From Ottelia alismoides (Eukaryota > Streptophyta > Magnoliopsida > Alismatales > Hydrocharitaceae): a DNA stretch of 64,000 nt. The stretch spans positions 1,302,001 to 1,366,000 of the forward strand of contig JAZKJV010004137.1 in NCBI GenBank assembly GCA_037367405.1, written 5' to 3'. The notes beneath the pieces are model-generated. The model did no database searches. It was not told the origin of the DNA and worked only from the letters and a program-made list of their open reading frames with translations. The position numbers and the translations under genes were made by a program. Position 1 is the first letter of the stretch, and each line of letters opens with the position of its first letter. Shown piece by piece: positions 11,884-24,400 of the stretch.

Positions 11884-12980
11884 TAACCGTCTTTGCATTT
11901 TTTGAGAGGGTTTACTATCATTTTCCAGATATATGTGATGAGTGCAGAATGTGGGGCTTATTCCTTTTAGATCTGTTATCTTCCATCCAATGGCCCGAGA
12001 ATTCTTTTTCAAAACCTCCATTAGTTGGCTCTCTTGCATATGATTTAGGTTGGCATTGATAATTATTGGTAGAGTGTGTGCGTCATCCAAGAAGGCATAC
12101 TTCAGATCTTTGGGTAGTGGTTTCAATTCAACAGTGATTGTCGGTGGAGTCAGAGTTGTAGTGTTTCCTAAATCTGTTACATAATTGGTCTCAAATGGTG
12201 GTTCCATCATGGGAATGATCATGGTTGAAGTCAATGTGAGTTCAGAGTCTAATGTGTCCCAGGCATTATCAAGCTCATCAATTTCTTGTCCGGTGAGAGG
12301 GCATGGTGGAGCTTCTAGTGCGAGATTCATATTGTATGTGGTAATTTCATGAGAAGTATTTTTGTAAGTGGATCTAGAGGTGTTCAGGCTAACCTCTAAA
12401 GGATCTTTGGTGAGATGGATGGGGGAAAAGTCTTTTTGAATGTTGAGAACATCACATCTTTCTATCCAGCCACAGTCTTCGGTCTCAGATTCAGTGGGAG
12501 TAGGGGTGACAAGATCAATAGGAATGACTTGGCCATTGATTTTAAATTCAACTCTTCCATCCTCATAATAAAAATGAGCTTTAGCAGTAGTCAAAAATGG
12601 TCTTCCCAGTATGATAGGTGTTTCACTCAGTGTGTTGGGGGAATCCATATCCATAGCAACAAAATCCACAGGAAATTTATGTCCTTGTACTGTAACTATA
12701 ACATCTTCAAGAAGTCCTATTGGTCTTTTCACCGTACGATCAGCCATTTGTAAAATCATTGAAACAGGTTTCAGTTTCCCTAAGTCAAAGTGCTCTAGGA
12801 TGGCGGTAGGGAGAAGATTGATTGAGGCGCCATTATCTAATAGAGTGCCCTCGAAGGTCAATTCACCAATCGTGCATTTAACCATGGGTGCCCCTGGATC
12901 TTTTTTCTTGGTGGGAAGGAATTGGGAAATGGCATTTGATGTGTCTTGGGGAAGCACATACTTTTCTTCTTGGTTTTCCT
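11860..12980 (-). pseudogene. pol: Protease region of the Athila-like element
   Basis: Open from about 12957 to 11860. It holds the KDPGAPMVKCTIG lead-in, then the aspartic protease loop LLDNGASINLLP (codons near 12809-12840) and the ADRTVKRPIGLLEDV and FPVDFVAMDMDS strands. The loop has Asn where most retroviral-type proteases have Ser or Thr (DxG), with the catalytic Asp kept. After it comes an acidic linker (about 12060-12500) leading to the RT start at PTFCTHHIYLENDSKPS. It cleaves Gag-Pol in related elements. The frame is shifted from gag at both sides. Confidence 0.85.
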
Positions 12981-13023
12981 TTTTCTTTTCTCTTAATTTC
13001 CTTTTTGGTGTGCATTTTTTCTT

Positions 13024-14730
13024 TTAAGAAGCGGGAGAAGGCTGAGACTTGTTCGAGAGCTTTAAGGAGCGGGATTTCAATGACAATGTCCGTGAATAGA
13101 TTTCTAACTCCGGATCGATGGTGGATGATCGAGGTTTTCTTCGGTGAAGAGCTCCGGGAAAGGGGATAGTTATGGATGGGGAGGCAGGAAGGGGCAAGGT
13201 TGTCTCAGTTAGCTTCTCTTCATCATCAACATGCTCCTCTATTTCAATTTGATCCTCTGAAACTAGCGGTCTGGTGTAGGCAGAAGTGGTTTTCCCATTT
13301 TTCAGAGTGACAGCATTAGCAGATTGGTTTGGACGGGATGGGGTTTTGAAATTAACTTGATTTCTAGGTGCTTGTTGTGGGTTCCCTTGATTTATCCCAG
13401 AAGATGTAAAAAATCTTTGATTCTGGTTTTGGAAACCAGGTGGTGAGGTGAAAGATCTAGGAGGTGGTGGAGTTTGAAGTACTCTAGATGAACTAGCCTT
13501 GTTGGTGTTGGGATTGGGTAGAGGTTGAGGTGACAAAGCTGGGATATATGATCTGATCTTGGCAAACTGCCGGTCATTCTCAGAGTTGGCTTTTTGTTGA
13601 GCTTCAGTGGCATGTTGTTGTGTTATATCCAGTTGTTGTATTGCTTGAGCCAAGGCATCAAAGTTAACCGCAGTGGTGGAGGGTTGGGCTACGGGTTGTG
13701 CTATTGGTTGTCTGGGTTGGGTGTGATTCTGGAAATGATAGTTGTTCTGTCCATTCCACCCAGAATTTGATTGTTCTCTCCATGTGTTGTGGTTATTTGA
13801 ATATGCTCCTCCTTGATTTCTCTGCACCCAATTCATAGTCTCAGGATTTATGCCTTGATTATTGGTGAATGTGGTGTGGTCAACTTCATGGCTGGTGGGA
13901 TTATTCATGGCCAATTTTTCTATGGCTTGAGTCATGAGGTTCATTTGTTTTGAGAGGGTTTCCCATTTGTCAGGATTCTCATTGCTAGATCTCTCATAGT
14001 CAATGATATTGACTGTCCTCGTGTTCCCACTGTATTGTTCAATTGAGGAGCTATTCACCGAATTGTCAGCCATATTTTCAAACAAAGTCCAAACGAAATG
14101 CTCATCACTCTCTTAAATGATGTATCTATGCCCTCATAAAATATATGAACTAACTTCCACTTGGGGATGGCATGATGAAGGCATTTTCTTTGAAGTTCCT
14201 TAAACCGTTCCCAGGCTTCATGGATTGGCTCTCTGTTTTTCTGAGTGAAAGATGAAATGGCTTGTCTCAGGGCATTGATTTTTCCTATGGGGAAATATTT
14301 ATTGATGAAGGCTTCCCTTAAGGCATCCCATGAAGTAGAGGGGTTCCGTAATTCTGAAGCCATTGAAGTGCTTTGTCTTTGAGTGAGTAGGTGAAGGCTT
14401 TCATGTAGATGTATTCTTTGTCTACCCAGGGACACTCATTGTGCTACAAGCAGATCGGAAATCTTGGATGTGGAGGAAGGGATCTTCAGAGTCATTCCCA
14501 TAGTACTTTGGGATTAAGGAGAGGGATGCGGGCTTTATTTCGAAGTTTCCTACTTCAGGAGGGATTTAGACCCAATGAACTAAGTCTTCTGCAGGCGGGT
14601 TATAATGTGTGCTTATGGGTGGTGGTCAGATAAGAGGTGCTATGGTCTGGCGGATCGTCGCATTTCCATCTCTCAATAATTGCAGTTGATGCAGGATGAG
14701 GTCCATCGGGTTTGGTCTTTCTTCTCCCAT
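13024..14730 (-). pseudogene. gag: Gag of the Athila-like element
   Basis: The probable start is the Met at 14728-14730 (MGEERPNPMDLIL). Pieces in three frames recover the capsid: FEIKPASLSLIPKYYGNDSE (about 14480-14540), AFTYSLKDKALQWLQ (about 14360-14400), then SWDALREAFINKYFPIGK and EAWERFKELQRKCLHHAIP (14090-14340), the core of the plant retrotransposon gag domain. The C-terminal half (13024-14085) is rich in Gln, Pro and Asn, and ends AVTLKNGK before an acidic stretch. No CCHC zinc knuckle is visible. Stops at 14626-14628 and nearby, and at least three or four frame changes (about 14430, 14350, 14085, 13110), destroy it. Confidence 0.85.
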
Positions 14731-15692
14731 TTCTTCTAGGTCAGGTGAATCCTCAGGTTTCTCAGTTGAAGGAGATGGGTTGGATTTTGATTTATAAACT
14801 GGGTCGTAATCTAGAGGATGTTGTAATGGATTTTCAGAGACCTACGACCTAGCATACACAGCACAAACACCAAACAAGTTGTTGATTCACCAACTCACAT
14901 AAAAATTACCGCAGGAGCGGTTATCTTTTCGATTTTAGTTTAGTGACTCAACCAAAGTTTTTAGAGAAATTAGAGTCCTTAAAGATGAGGTGGGTGAGGA
15001 AGATTGTGAGAAATCGATGTCCTAATCTAGTTGGGGGATCCAGGGTGCGGTACTCAGATCGAGGATCTGCTTCTTCCCACAAGAACCTGTGCCCAACGCG
15101 TCGAGGAGTTACGATTTCTCTCTGCAATCCCACGTAGCACTAGGGATTTTTGTCTCTATCCAAGTATTCTATGTGCTCGTGATTTTTGTGTCATACATGT
15201 GCATCAAAACAAGCATTCAAAATTTTGCCGCTTTCTGCTCGGGTCACTACGGTGGCCTTTCAAGCTTATCTTTTTAGCGTGATAAAGCATGTTTTGGTGA
15301 TCTTTTTAGGTGAGCGGAGGGAGGAGACCACAGAAATGATGCAAGGAAGAAGTATTTTTTATTTTTTTCGATTTAAATTCGAGCATAAATAAATGCAAAT
15401 ATTTAAAAAAACTAGGATGCTTAAGAGAAAGGGGAGCTCAGAGTGCCTGCACTTCTGATGCTAATCCGTAATGTTTTGTCCTGTTGATGGCAAGATTTTT
15501 CGAGAAGGGAGGGGGAAATTAAGATTACAAAAAAAATTCTACCAAATTACAAGTTTGCTAAAGCAAAATGTATGAAAAGACATTTTTTTTTTTGAAGCCT
15601 AAGTACCTGCAAAACAAAAAAAATGCACGGATTAGATATAATTGAAAATGAGTAGAAATGAAGAAGAAGAAAAAATTGCAAATGTTGCCTAG
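14731..15692 (-). other. Untranslated leader of the Athila-like element
   Basis: About 960 bp between PBS and gag. It is AT-rich with purine runs; short frames here have no family match. It would be the packaging/leader part of the RNA. Confidence 0.6.
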
Positions 15693-15710
15693 TCCCCGGC
15701 AACGGCGCCA
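15693..15710 (-). other. Primer-binding site, tRNA-Asp
   Basis: Minus strand TGGCGCCGTTGCCGGGGA, complementary to the 3' end of plant tRNA-Asp, three bases inside the 5' LTR. It fixes the element's strand and supports the Athila-like call. Confidence 0.93.
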
Positions 15711-15713
15711 AAA

Positions 15714-17536
15714 TGTTAACAAGATTTCTCGCGATTTAAGAAGGTGATTTTATCAAGTCGTTGTGTTACCACGAACAATCAAGTCAATCAAATAAATTAC
15801 AACTACGAGCACAATGGAGATATACAAAAGGCATATGGCAAGTAGAGGTTTGAATCCACGGAGACTTGGCAAGTTCACTCATTTTCCTTAGATATATTTT
15901 TTGATTTCATAAAAGATTCTAAGAACTAATATGTAAATAGACAGAAATCTATGTGGAGAACTGTAAATGAAACCATATGATCCACTTACACTAATAAAAT
16001 GATGGGAAAGAATGTGCAAATTCTACAAATACTAAAAGTGAACATATGGGTAATTTGCAGTATTGGCACTTAGATTGCATAAATCAAAACTTGTATTCAT
16101 AATTTTTTTGTTGCAAACACTTAAACAGCATTAAAGGAGAAAGTACCATAGACTATAGGCTGAGAAACGTATTGCTAAAAAAATTCAGAGTAACTTGCAA
16201 TTAGATCATGAAATATCAAAAGACAAAATAGAATAAAAGCACTTGATTAACAAGGTGGAGAATGGATGTTCTTCTCTTAAGTTTTCCTTGAAGATGCAAG
16301 CTCTGGATAGGAGCACGGCATCTACAAGCCAAGGGAGCTGTGAGTGGAGCTGTACGAGAGATGCGGAGGTGCACGACGCGGAGGAATGGTGGAGTACGAG
16401 ACGTCAACGAAGGATGCAGAACTCGAGGTTGTGCCGTTACGCAGAGATGTGCTTGCGAACAGGGAGGCACGAACGGGGGCAGTGAGGGCTGAAGGAGATG
16501 TTTGTGCATGCGTCCCACGCGCAAGATGCGGGCAGCCTGGAGATGAACACCGGTGCGCGGTGGAGGATGCGCAAGGGAGATGGCGCGCGCGGAGAAACAC
16601 AACGGAGGCGGGTGGTGGCTGGAGGTGCACCCGCTGGCTGGTCGATGGCTACGCGTATATGCCCGCGTGAGGGAGCTGCCGGTCGGTCGAACACCGGTGC
16701 GCGGCGGCGTACTGGAGGAGCCCAGTGAGGAGAGTGTGGGCTACACCTTGAGCTACGATTAGAGGGTAGTGCCACACTTGATAGTGGCACGGGCTGGAGC
16801 TGTCGATCAGGGGGCGCGGGCTGGACGGTGGTTGTGCGTGCGTGTTCTGCGAGGAGGAGGAGAATAGCGCGGGGTTGCTGTGGATGCGCCCGCGCAAGGA
16901 TGCTGCAGTTCACACGAGAAGAAGGTGACGAGCTTGGCTCGGGTGTTGCTTGATGAAATGGGGAAGAAGGAGAAGACCCCCTCTCTCTTTCCCTTCAATC
17001 CTTTTTATAGAAGACCTTGGTCGGCTGCCTTGGGGAGGAGACGAGGGGTTCATGAGGCTTCCCGTGAGAGATGTGCATGAGTTGCTCCCTGCAAAAGTTA
17101 ATAGAGAGAGATAAGTTTCGCGTGCATGCATGGGGAAGAAAATTGGGTAAATTTCTTAAGAGACCCTCTAATAAAATGTGAACGGCAATTGATTATGCCA
17201 ATGTGTTGGATTTGATATGATGCTCTTTCTTTCACTCTTTTGCATTTGAACACATATATTCATGATGGTATTTTTATTTTCTCACTTATATTATACTAAA
17301 TATGAATATGGGTTGTTAGATTTGTAAAGGTGATTAAGTTCCATGGATGTACTCTCTATTGTATAAGAAATAAAACTAGGTAATACATAAAGATCATGCA
17401 TTAAGTGGCATTGTTTGTTGTGTGCATGGAATAAGTATAATGTGAATTTGTGCACTATTGACCTATATAAATCAAACATTAAGTGTGTACTCCACATATT
17501 TTAATCATGTTATAACCATATATAATGCAATTATCA
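15714..17536 (-). repeat. 5' LTR of the Athila-like element (1823 bp)
   Basis: On the minus strand it starts TGATAATTGC at 17536 and ends in CA at 15714. It matches 5860-7765 throughout, with many substitutions and an 80-bp length difference around 17105. The TATA box is at 17000-17010 (CTATAAAAAGG on the minus strand). The GC-rich leader block is at 16320-16890. The LTR pair has clearly diverged, so the insertion is not recent. Confidence 0.93.
17000..17010 (-). promoter_or_regulatory. TATA box of the Athila-like 5' LTR
   Basis: CTATAAAAAGG on the minus strand, identical to the motif in the 3' LTR. Transcription would start about 30 bp lower and run towards gag. Confidence 0.72.
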
Positions 17537-17541
17537 GCGGC
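17537..17541. other. Right target-site duplication of the Athila-like element (GCGGC)
   Basis: One substitution from the original ACGGC kept in the empty site in copia B (41752-41756). Copia A sequence resumes directly after it. Confidence 0.85.
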
Positions 17542-18841
17542 CTTAGTCTTTCGAGAAGCAAAGAGCCCGATCCAGATGCGCTTGCATATAGGAGCTGTCA
17601 CTTCGTGCAAGCGTCTCCTATATGCAATCCTTGGCGACGGAAACCCTTCGCCTTGACGGGAGACCATGGATGTCACTTATGTGATCCTCCACCTCTTATT
17701 CAAACCTTAATTAATTATTATGAATCATATTCATATAATTACTTCTTCTAAGGGAAATACACATTTATTTATAATAGAGTATTTTTAATTGGATATAACT
17801 AACTTAATCACATTAAATTAATTTTCAATCCAATTCAATCAACAAACTTGATCGTTTTTACTTGAATATATATGGTATTATCTCAAAATACGTATTAATT
17901 TGAATTTTAATAATTAGAAAAATACATATTGATTTCTCCAGCATTATCAGGTCCCTACCCGTTTGTCATGACCAGTACCGACGGAAGTGGGACGGACCGC
18001 AACCGGTGTGACCCGCTACCCCAATGCTTTCCGACTAGACACCATATCCACCTCAGGAAAGGATAATGCTAAATAAATCAATGTGTACTTTGAGATGATC
18101 ATCGGTTCTTCAACCGAAATTATACCATATAGTAATAATCAAAACATTTTTTTATTATAAAGAAATTTGCTAGACAAATTCCCAATCATATTCAAGCAAG
18201 TTGTTTGTTGATTGTGTTTCCAATTATGATCTAGATAAAATCTAACCAATTTATTGGTTGAACCAAGTCGATTAAGGAAATAATCATCATTAAATATTTC
18301 TCAAATTTTTTCCATAATTATTTTATGAAATTAACAATTAATTTCACTAATTGACAATCACAAGGTTCTTGATTAGGAATGTAATTTCAGCAGTGACCCC
18401 TACTTACTAAAATTAACATATCTCAATCAATTTAAATCCAAATTAGACAAAATCAGTTTTCAAATATTGATAATTTAATTTAGGACAGAACCTAAGTGAT
18501 ATTTCATGCATTTCTAGGTGGATCAAAACAGTAATTAACTCATTAATCACGTTAAAATTTGCAGTCCCGCAACAGTGAATACATGTTCATTAAAACAACC
18601 ATATCTCGAGCAAACGAAATCCAAATTACGTAAACTCAGATCCTATGATTTCCTTATTTAATGGTAAACAAAATTCAATTATTATTTTTGTGTTTAAATA
18701 ATTTAAACAGGGCCGAAAATAATCACAAAACAGAGATGCGAAAATGAAATGCGATAAAACTTTCGCAACCCAAACGAACCCAAGTCGTCCTAGGTTTACG
18801 GATCGTATCCGGAACCTCCGACCTAAGGCTCTGATACCACT
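17542..18841 (-). mobile_element. Copia A interior, right part (5' leader side)
   Basis: Homologous to 41757-43053 in element B. It would be the 5' leader in front of gag; I see no protein domain. It holds a hairpin (TGCATATAGGAG and its complement) at about 17583-17627. The PBS is at its right end (18828-18839). Confidence 0.8.
18828..18839 (-). other. Primer-binding site of copia A, initiator Met tRNA
   Basis: Minus strand TGGTATCAGAGC, the classic plant Ty1/copia PBS, two bases from the 5' LTR. It sets the element on the minus strand. Confidence 0.93.
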
Positions 18842-19350
18842 TGAAGGATATGGTTAGATCCTTAAGCACATCACGGAAGCGTGAGCATCGTATCGAATAC
18901 GACGAAGAACGACTAGTCAGACTAGTTTTTCTATGCAGCGGAAATTAAAAAATTTTCATGCGACGAAACCACATGATCCAAGAACACTTCTTGAATCGTT
19001 TCGTCTAAACCACAAATACTTAATAGGATTATCTCTTGAAGCGTGGTTGCGATCGAGTCTCTAAACGAAGAGACCTCATGTCTCAAGTCCGATCCGACGG
19101 AGGAGATGCTTGTGAGCGCGGGGATGAATCGTGTGCTTTACGCAATCCATGTTGATGATCCAAGCGGCAGATATCCTAATCTCGACACACGAGATCCGAT
19201 GTATTCTTCACGATCTAGGCGCATCGAAGGAGACGGAGATCCACGAGCAAACGATCGGGTAGCATGACGACGACGCTGCGATGATAGAGAACTTCTCTAG
19301 GGCATCCATGGTGGACGGCCATGAGAGAAGAAGAGAGAGGGCTGACGTGT

Positions 19351-19357
<7 letters not shown>

Positions 19358-19389
<32 letters not shown>
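19358..19389. repeat. (AG)n microsatellite in copia A 5' LTR
   Basis: About 16 AG units, just downstream of the TATA box in the transcript sense. The B LTRs have shorter, interrupted versions at about 35606-35652 and 43546-43590. Confidence 0.85.
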
Positions 19390-19393
<4 letters not shown>

Positions 19394-19432
19394 TGTTCTC
19401 TTGTGTGTAAAGAAGAGCAAAGGGGTGCCTCT

Positions 19433-19446
19433 CCTTTTATAATATT
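19433..19446 (-). promoter_or_regulatory. TATA box of copia A 5' LTR
   Basis: Minus strand AATATTATAAAAGG. The matching place in the B LTRs has CCCTATAAATA. Confidence 0.65.
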
Positions 19447-21461
19447 TTGGGATCCATGGATCTCAATCCATGGGCAACATAAATCCAATGGCTCTCATTG
19501 ATTTGTGTTTCTTTTAGTGGCTAAGATTTGTGTTGGTAAAAACCAACAACAATTAATTTAATTTAGATTAAATATATATTGATAAATCAATATGATTTAA
19601 TCCCAAATTAAATCAATCAAGCATGGAGAATATGGAATGAAGATTACATCCTTCCATAATATGGGATTTGGTGGCAATCTCATGTAATCTAATGATATCT
19701 CATGAGATTACATTATTCCATGGAAATCTCCTAGATCTACAACAACACTTGTTGTAAATTATTCAACAAAAATAATTCATAATTATTTTATAAATATTGC
19801 AATCTTGCCATTGGAAAATTGTGAATCACTTTCACAACCCAAGATAAAAAGTGAATTACATTTTCAATTAATTGTCTAATGTGAATCCAATTCACATTAA
19901 TATTTAATTAACAAATGTAAATTACAAATTGCTCTCTCTTATATATTATAAATCACATTTATAATATATATGATTAATTTGGATAGTACTATCCACATTA
20001 TTCATATCCATGGTAATTAAATCACATTTAATCATCTTGGATCTCTATTCTCATGTGCCCAAATAATGTGAATCAAATTCATATTATTTACATCTTTGAT
20101 AACTAAATCACATTTAATTATCTAAGGTAACTCTCCTTATAATATGAATCAAATTCATATTATTCATGATAATTAAATCACATTTATTTATCCATTTTGT
20201 CAATACTTGGATACATATATCGACAATGAAATTATCATGAACTCTTTCAAGGATAATGCGCTTTCTCCGTGGATACTTCGAGATAAGGACAGGGCGATTG
20301 TATTGTTCCATGTATAGTAACTTGGATATTGAGATCACATCTCAAATCCAGATCTCGGGCCTCCCATAAATGCTTGATTAAATAAAGACCGTAAATCTAA
20401 TCTTCTCATTGTATCTGAATCACATTCAGATCAATGTCCAACATTTGGACCAAGATCAGATTACCTCTCCACTGAGAGGAGTCACTAAAATTCAGACATG
20501 TTTCATCACTCCCTAGGAATGGAAGCGTCATGGTTATACAACCGTTTATGATCACATCACCCTCAGGTATTCCTAATACTTGTACATTCTGCATACTGGA
20601 AGACTCATAATAAACTTGAAGTATACGATCAATTTTACATTGTCTACTTCAAAGTTTTATCATTAAGTTTCTCATTCAATCACTGGGAGTCAGTAATTAC
20701 TTTCCAAAAGCATATATCATACCTAGGTCTTGATCATATACTTTCGAATAGTATATATCAACCTACAAATTCAGTCAATCTTCCAAAGAGAGACGACCGT
20801 GCATGGAATTTGATCTTCCCAACATCTCATGAGTGAGTTCATGTCTTCCGATTCAGTAATGAACCTGTATGATCCCTTTGAGAGATCGTATTACTCATAT
20901 GCCCTTATATGCACACCAGCGTGCCGGTGTATAGACCTTGGTTAGGTCATCAACCTATTGGTCTGTCGAATGTACATACTCAGATATATAGTAACACATC
21001 TGTCTCTGTTCAGAGGATGTGTGCCTATATCATGACAACATACGACATTGGACTTCGGTCATCTCGATCTCGTTAAATCAACTCTTTGACCTAACTTATC
21101 TAACACCTCTGAATCTCTATTCCTATGCAGAGGACCTGCATCAAGAGGTCGGTCAGATATCAGCCTAAATGAGAAAGGATTGCCATCTCCTACTCAGGCT
21201 AGAGATCATCTCTTAATAATCATTTGACGGTGCTTGATAAGTCCTCAATCTAACTCTTTAGATATTCATCCAAGCACCAGCCTCTATGATTAAAAAATTG
21301 AATCAACAGCTGTATGATCATCAAGATGGCCATGGTATATAACCCTATTTGTACTAAGGGACTTATTATGTAAATTATTTATTCTTTGTTTCAGATCAGG
21401 GAATGATATTCGCAATAATATTTATTACATAATGGCTCGTCGTGGGCTCGCATGTCCAACA

Positions 21462-24400
21462 GTAAAAATATAGGAAATATGAACAAACAAAAAGATTCTT
21501 TTTCAAGTTTCCAGAAAGGCAATTTATGCAATTTTTGGATTTTTTTTCCTATGATTTTTTGTGAATTTTTAATATTTTTAATGCTTTGCTATTTTTTAGT
21601 TTTTATAAGTAATTTAAAAGCGAAATGTATACACAAGTTAAAATAAATAAAATAAATAATGGGGAATTTTTGTGGAATTTTTCAAAGTGATTTTCAAATT
21701 TTTATTAATTAAAAATAGCAAACAGGGAATTTAAAAGTTGTTTTTTAATTATTAAAAATAATAAAACCAAATAAAATGTAAACCAAAAATAATGGTGATA
21801 AAACATATCAGTAGCTAATTACAAGAATTTTTATGGAATTTTTAATGGTGATTAGCTAATTATTAAACATAATTAACAACTAAATAAAAATCTTCTTCAT
21901 AAGGACCAAACTGCAAGGAATTTTATTTAAGGGACAAAGCAAATAACCAAAATATAAATGTAGGGGCAAAATTGCAAATTTCCCACAAAAGTGTGTGCCA
22001 ACGCTTGTGAGTCACGTTGGTACGGGCTTAAACGTGATTATTTTATTTCTAGGGGGTAAACAGTAACATAAAAATCATGGGACCTTTATTGCAATTTAAT
22101 TAGAAAGTCACGTGTAACACACGTTTCTTAGTTCAAACAGGATTTAAATGCACTTAAAAATTAACAAGGTAAATTATGCAATTTTTCAACAACCAACAGT
22201 CTAACACGTGTCCTAGTGGGGTCTTATTTACAAAACAAACTAACAAAAAGGACTAAAGTGCAAGTTATTCACCGAGCGGGGGCAGAGTACATGTGAAACA
22301 GACGGCTGGATCGAGCTCCCTAGAGATCTGAATCAATGGCTCAGAATTGGGGCATCTTAGATGGCTTGATTCAATATGGGTTGGATATTCCTGATCGTAC
22401 GGTGAAGAAGACATCTGGAATAACATTTATGAAGGTCTGAAGACGCGGTGGCCTCTGGGGAGGGAGGGAGGCCTGCGGTGGCCTCCGGGGAGGGGGAGGC
22501 CTGCAGTGGCCTCCGGGGAGGGGGGAGGCCTGCAGTGGCTTTTAGGGATGGGGGGGAGGCCCGTTGTGGCCTCTGAGGAGGGGGGGAGGCCTGCGGTGGC
22601 CTCTGAGGAGGGGGGGGGCCCGCGGTGGCCTCCAAGGAGGTGGGGGGGAGGGGATGTGGTAGTGGGGAGGCCCGCGGTGGCCTCCGGGAGGGGTGGAGGC
22701 CTGCGGTGGTTTCCAGGGAAGGGGGGCCCACGGTGTCCTTCGGGGAGGGGGGAGGCCCGCGGTGTCCTCCGGGGAGGGGGAGGTGGAGGAGGCACGCGGC
22801 GGCCTCCGGGGAGGGGGGAGGCCTGCAGAGGCCTCCAGGGAGGGGGGAGGACCGCGGTAAGCTTTGATCGACCTGAACTCAATCAATCTCCACTCGTCCC
22901 TCCTCCTGAAAGTTAGAATATCTTCTTGCATATCCTCTCCAACGACTGGATATGGCAATGAGGTCCGGTGAAGTCTGATCTCTGATCTGGAGGTTCCTCA
23001 TGTTTGAAAGGTGTATCTCGACTACAAATTGCAAACTCTCGCTCCAAAACGCTCCAATGCACCTGCAGATGGGTTTTATTACTCGGAGAGGTTTTCGACC
23101 GAGTTATTAGACATAATGATAAGTGAAATGATATGGATGGATTGACTCTGGTGGGATATAGTCGGAGTTGAAGTCGAAATCTCAGATCTAACTGGATCTG
23201 GGGGTCAGGGGTGGTAGAAGGCGAAGAAGAAGGTATGGTGATGATGGTCGGGGGTCAAATGGGCAATTGGTGCTTGACGGAGCTCTGATCGTGCATATTA
23301 GAGCTAGGAGGAAGACGATCGTATTTAAACTACAGATGTAATTAAAATGCGAGATGAAAATTAAAGAAACTAACTGAGATTACCTATAGATGGACGGAAG
23401 GGATATTCGCCTCAATCAACTGTGGATGGTGGGGAAACTCAGACAATCTCTGACGAACTCTGATGATCATGATGGATCGTGATCTCATGCACTCAATCGC
23501 ACTCACGGATGAAGGTGTTGAATCTCTATCACAACCTCAGCATCCTGAAACCACCCTTGGGTGAGCAATCACAAAAAACAGATCAAAATGGAATGGAAGA
23601 GATTTTGACTTATTTATATAGCAAGAGGTGGGTGAAAATTCAAAATGGAATTGCACGTGGATCGACGCACAATGGGATGAAATTTTATTCAGGCGAGCGA
23701 GCTAATTATTCGGGCAATGAAATCCAAAAAGAGACCGTGTGCTAATGATGAACAGATCAATATGGAAAAAGGAGTGAAGCAGGTCTGACGAAGAGAGTAA
23801 TTGGGCGGGGCTGGAAGAGAGAAGGCTAACCCAGGTCAACGGACACATGTCCGCTAATCTAGTGTGATATGCGCCACAAGACAAAAATGAATAAGACAAA
23901 ATAGCATAAAATGTAAACAAATTAAAATAAAAATTGAAAATGAATTTAAATAAATAAACTATATAAATAGAAAATGTTAATAATTAAATAATCTTAATTA
24001 TGGTGACTTTAATATATTAAATAAATTAAATACTAGGGTAAAATAAATATTAACATTTATTCATAGTTATATATACCTATATATACAACACAATGATTTT
24101 AAATTATTTATTTTTACAAAGAAATGTGTAATTTAATAATTTATTAATTTACAACATTTTCAAGGATTTCACTCATATTTTTATGTTATATTTAGAAAAT
24201 AAATAATTAATATAAATACATAAGGGTATTTACAATATATACAATGGTATATGTACAATATATACAATGAATTTATTTTTGTGTACTTTAAGTTCTGTAA
24301 GTTTTATCTATATTTATATTTAAAAAATAAAATATTTACACATATTTGAAAATACAATATGTACAAAAATTTACATATAATAAATAAAAGAAATATATTC

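Larger units (their letters stand above)
5860..17536 (-). mobile_element. Complete but decayed Athila-like Ty3/gypsy retrotransposon, 11.7 kb
   Basis: In minus-strand order: 5' LTR (15714-17536), tRNA-Asp PBS (15693-15710), leader, gag, protease, RT, RNase H, integrase, 3' non-coding region, PPT (7766-7778), 3' LTR (5860-7765). RT before integrase is the Ty3/gypsy order. The Athila-like call rests on gag and protease motifs (NKYFP, FYEGI, AVTLKNGK, DNGASINLLP, KDPGAP) and on the tRNA-Asp PBS. It sits inside the interior of copia A, in the same strand. The LTR starts TT instead of TG on the left copy. Frameshifts and stops in gag and pol mean it cannot make a full polyprotein. Confidence 0.93.
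18842..21461 (-). repeat. 5' LTR of copia A (2620 bp)
   Basis: On the minus strand it starts TGTTGGACATG at 21461 and ends CATATCCTTCA at 18842. It matches 1-1921 and both LTRs of element B. The TATA box is at 19433-19446 and an (AG)n run is at 19358-19389. A 2.6-kb LTR is long for Ty1/copia. The base after the LTR begins GTAAA, the expected right target duplication; the left one is outside the window. Confidence 0.92.

Noticed and set aside
5860..17536. Endogenous pararetrovirus or env-bearing retrovirus
   Set aside because: LTRs, integrase and tRNA-Asp PBS show an LTR retrotransposon; no movement protein, coat protein or credible envelope is present.
22357..22958. Proline/glycine-rich frames of 80-151 codons
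   Set aside because: Produced by the G-rich minisatellite in all frames; the amino-acid pattern follows the DNA repeat.
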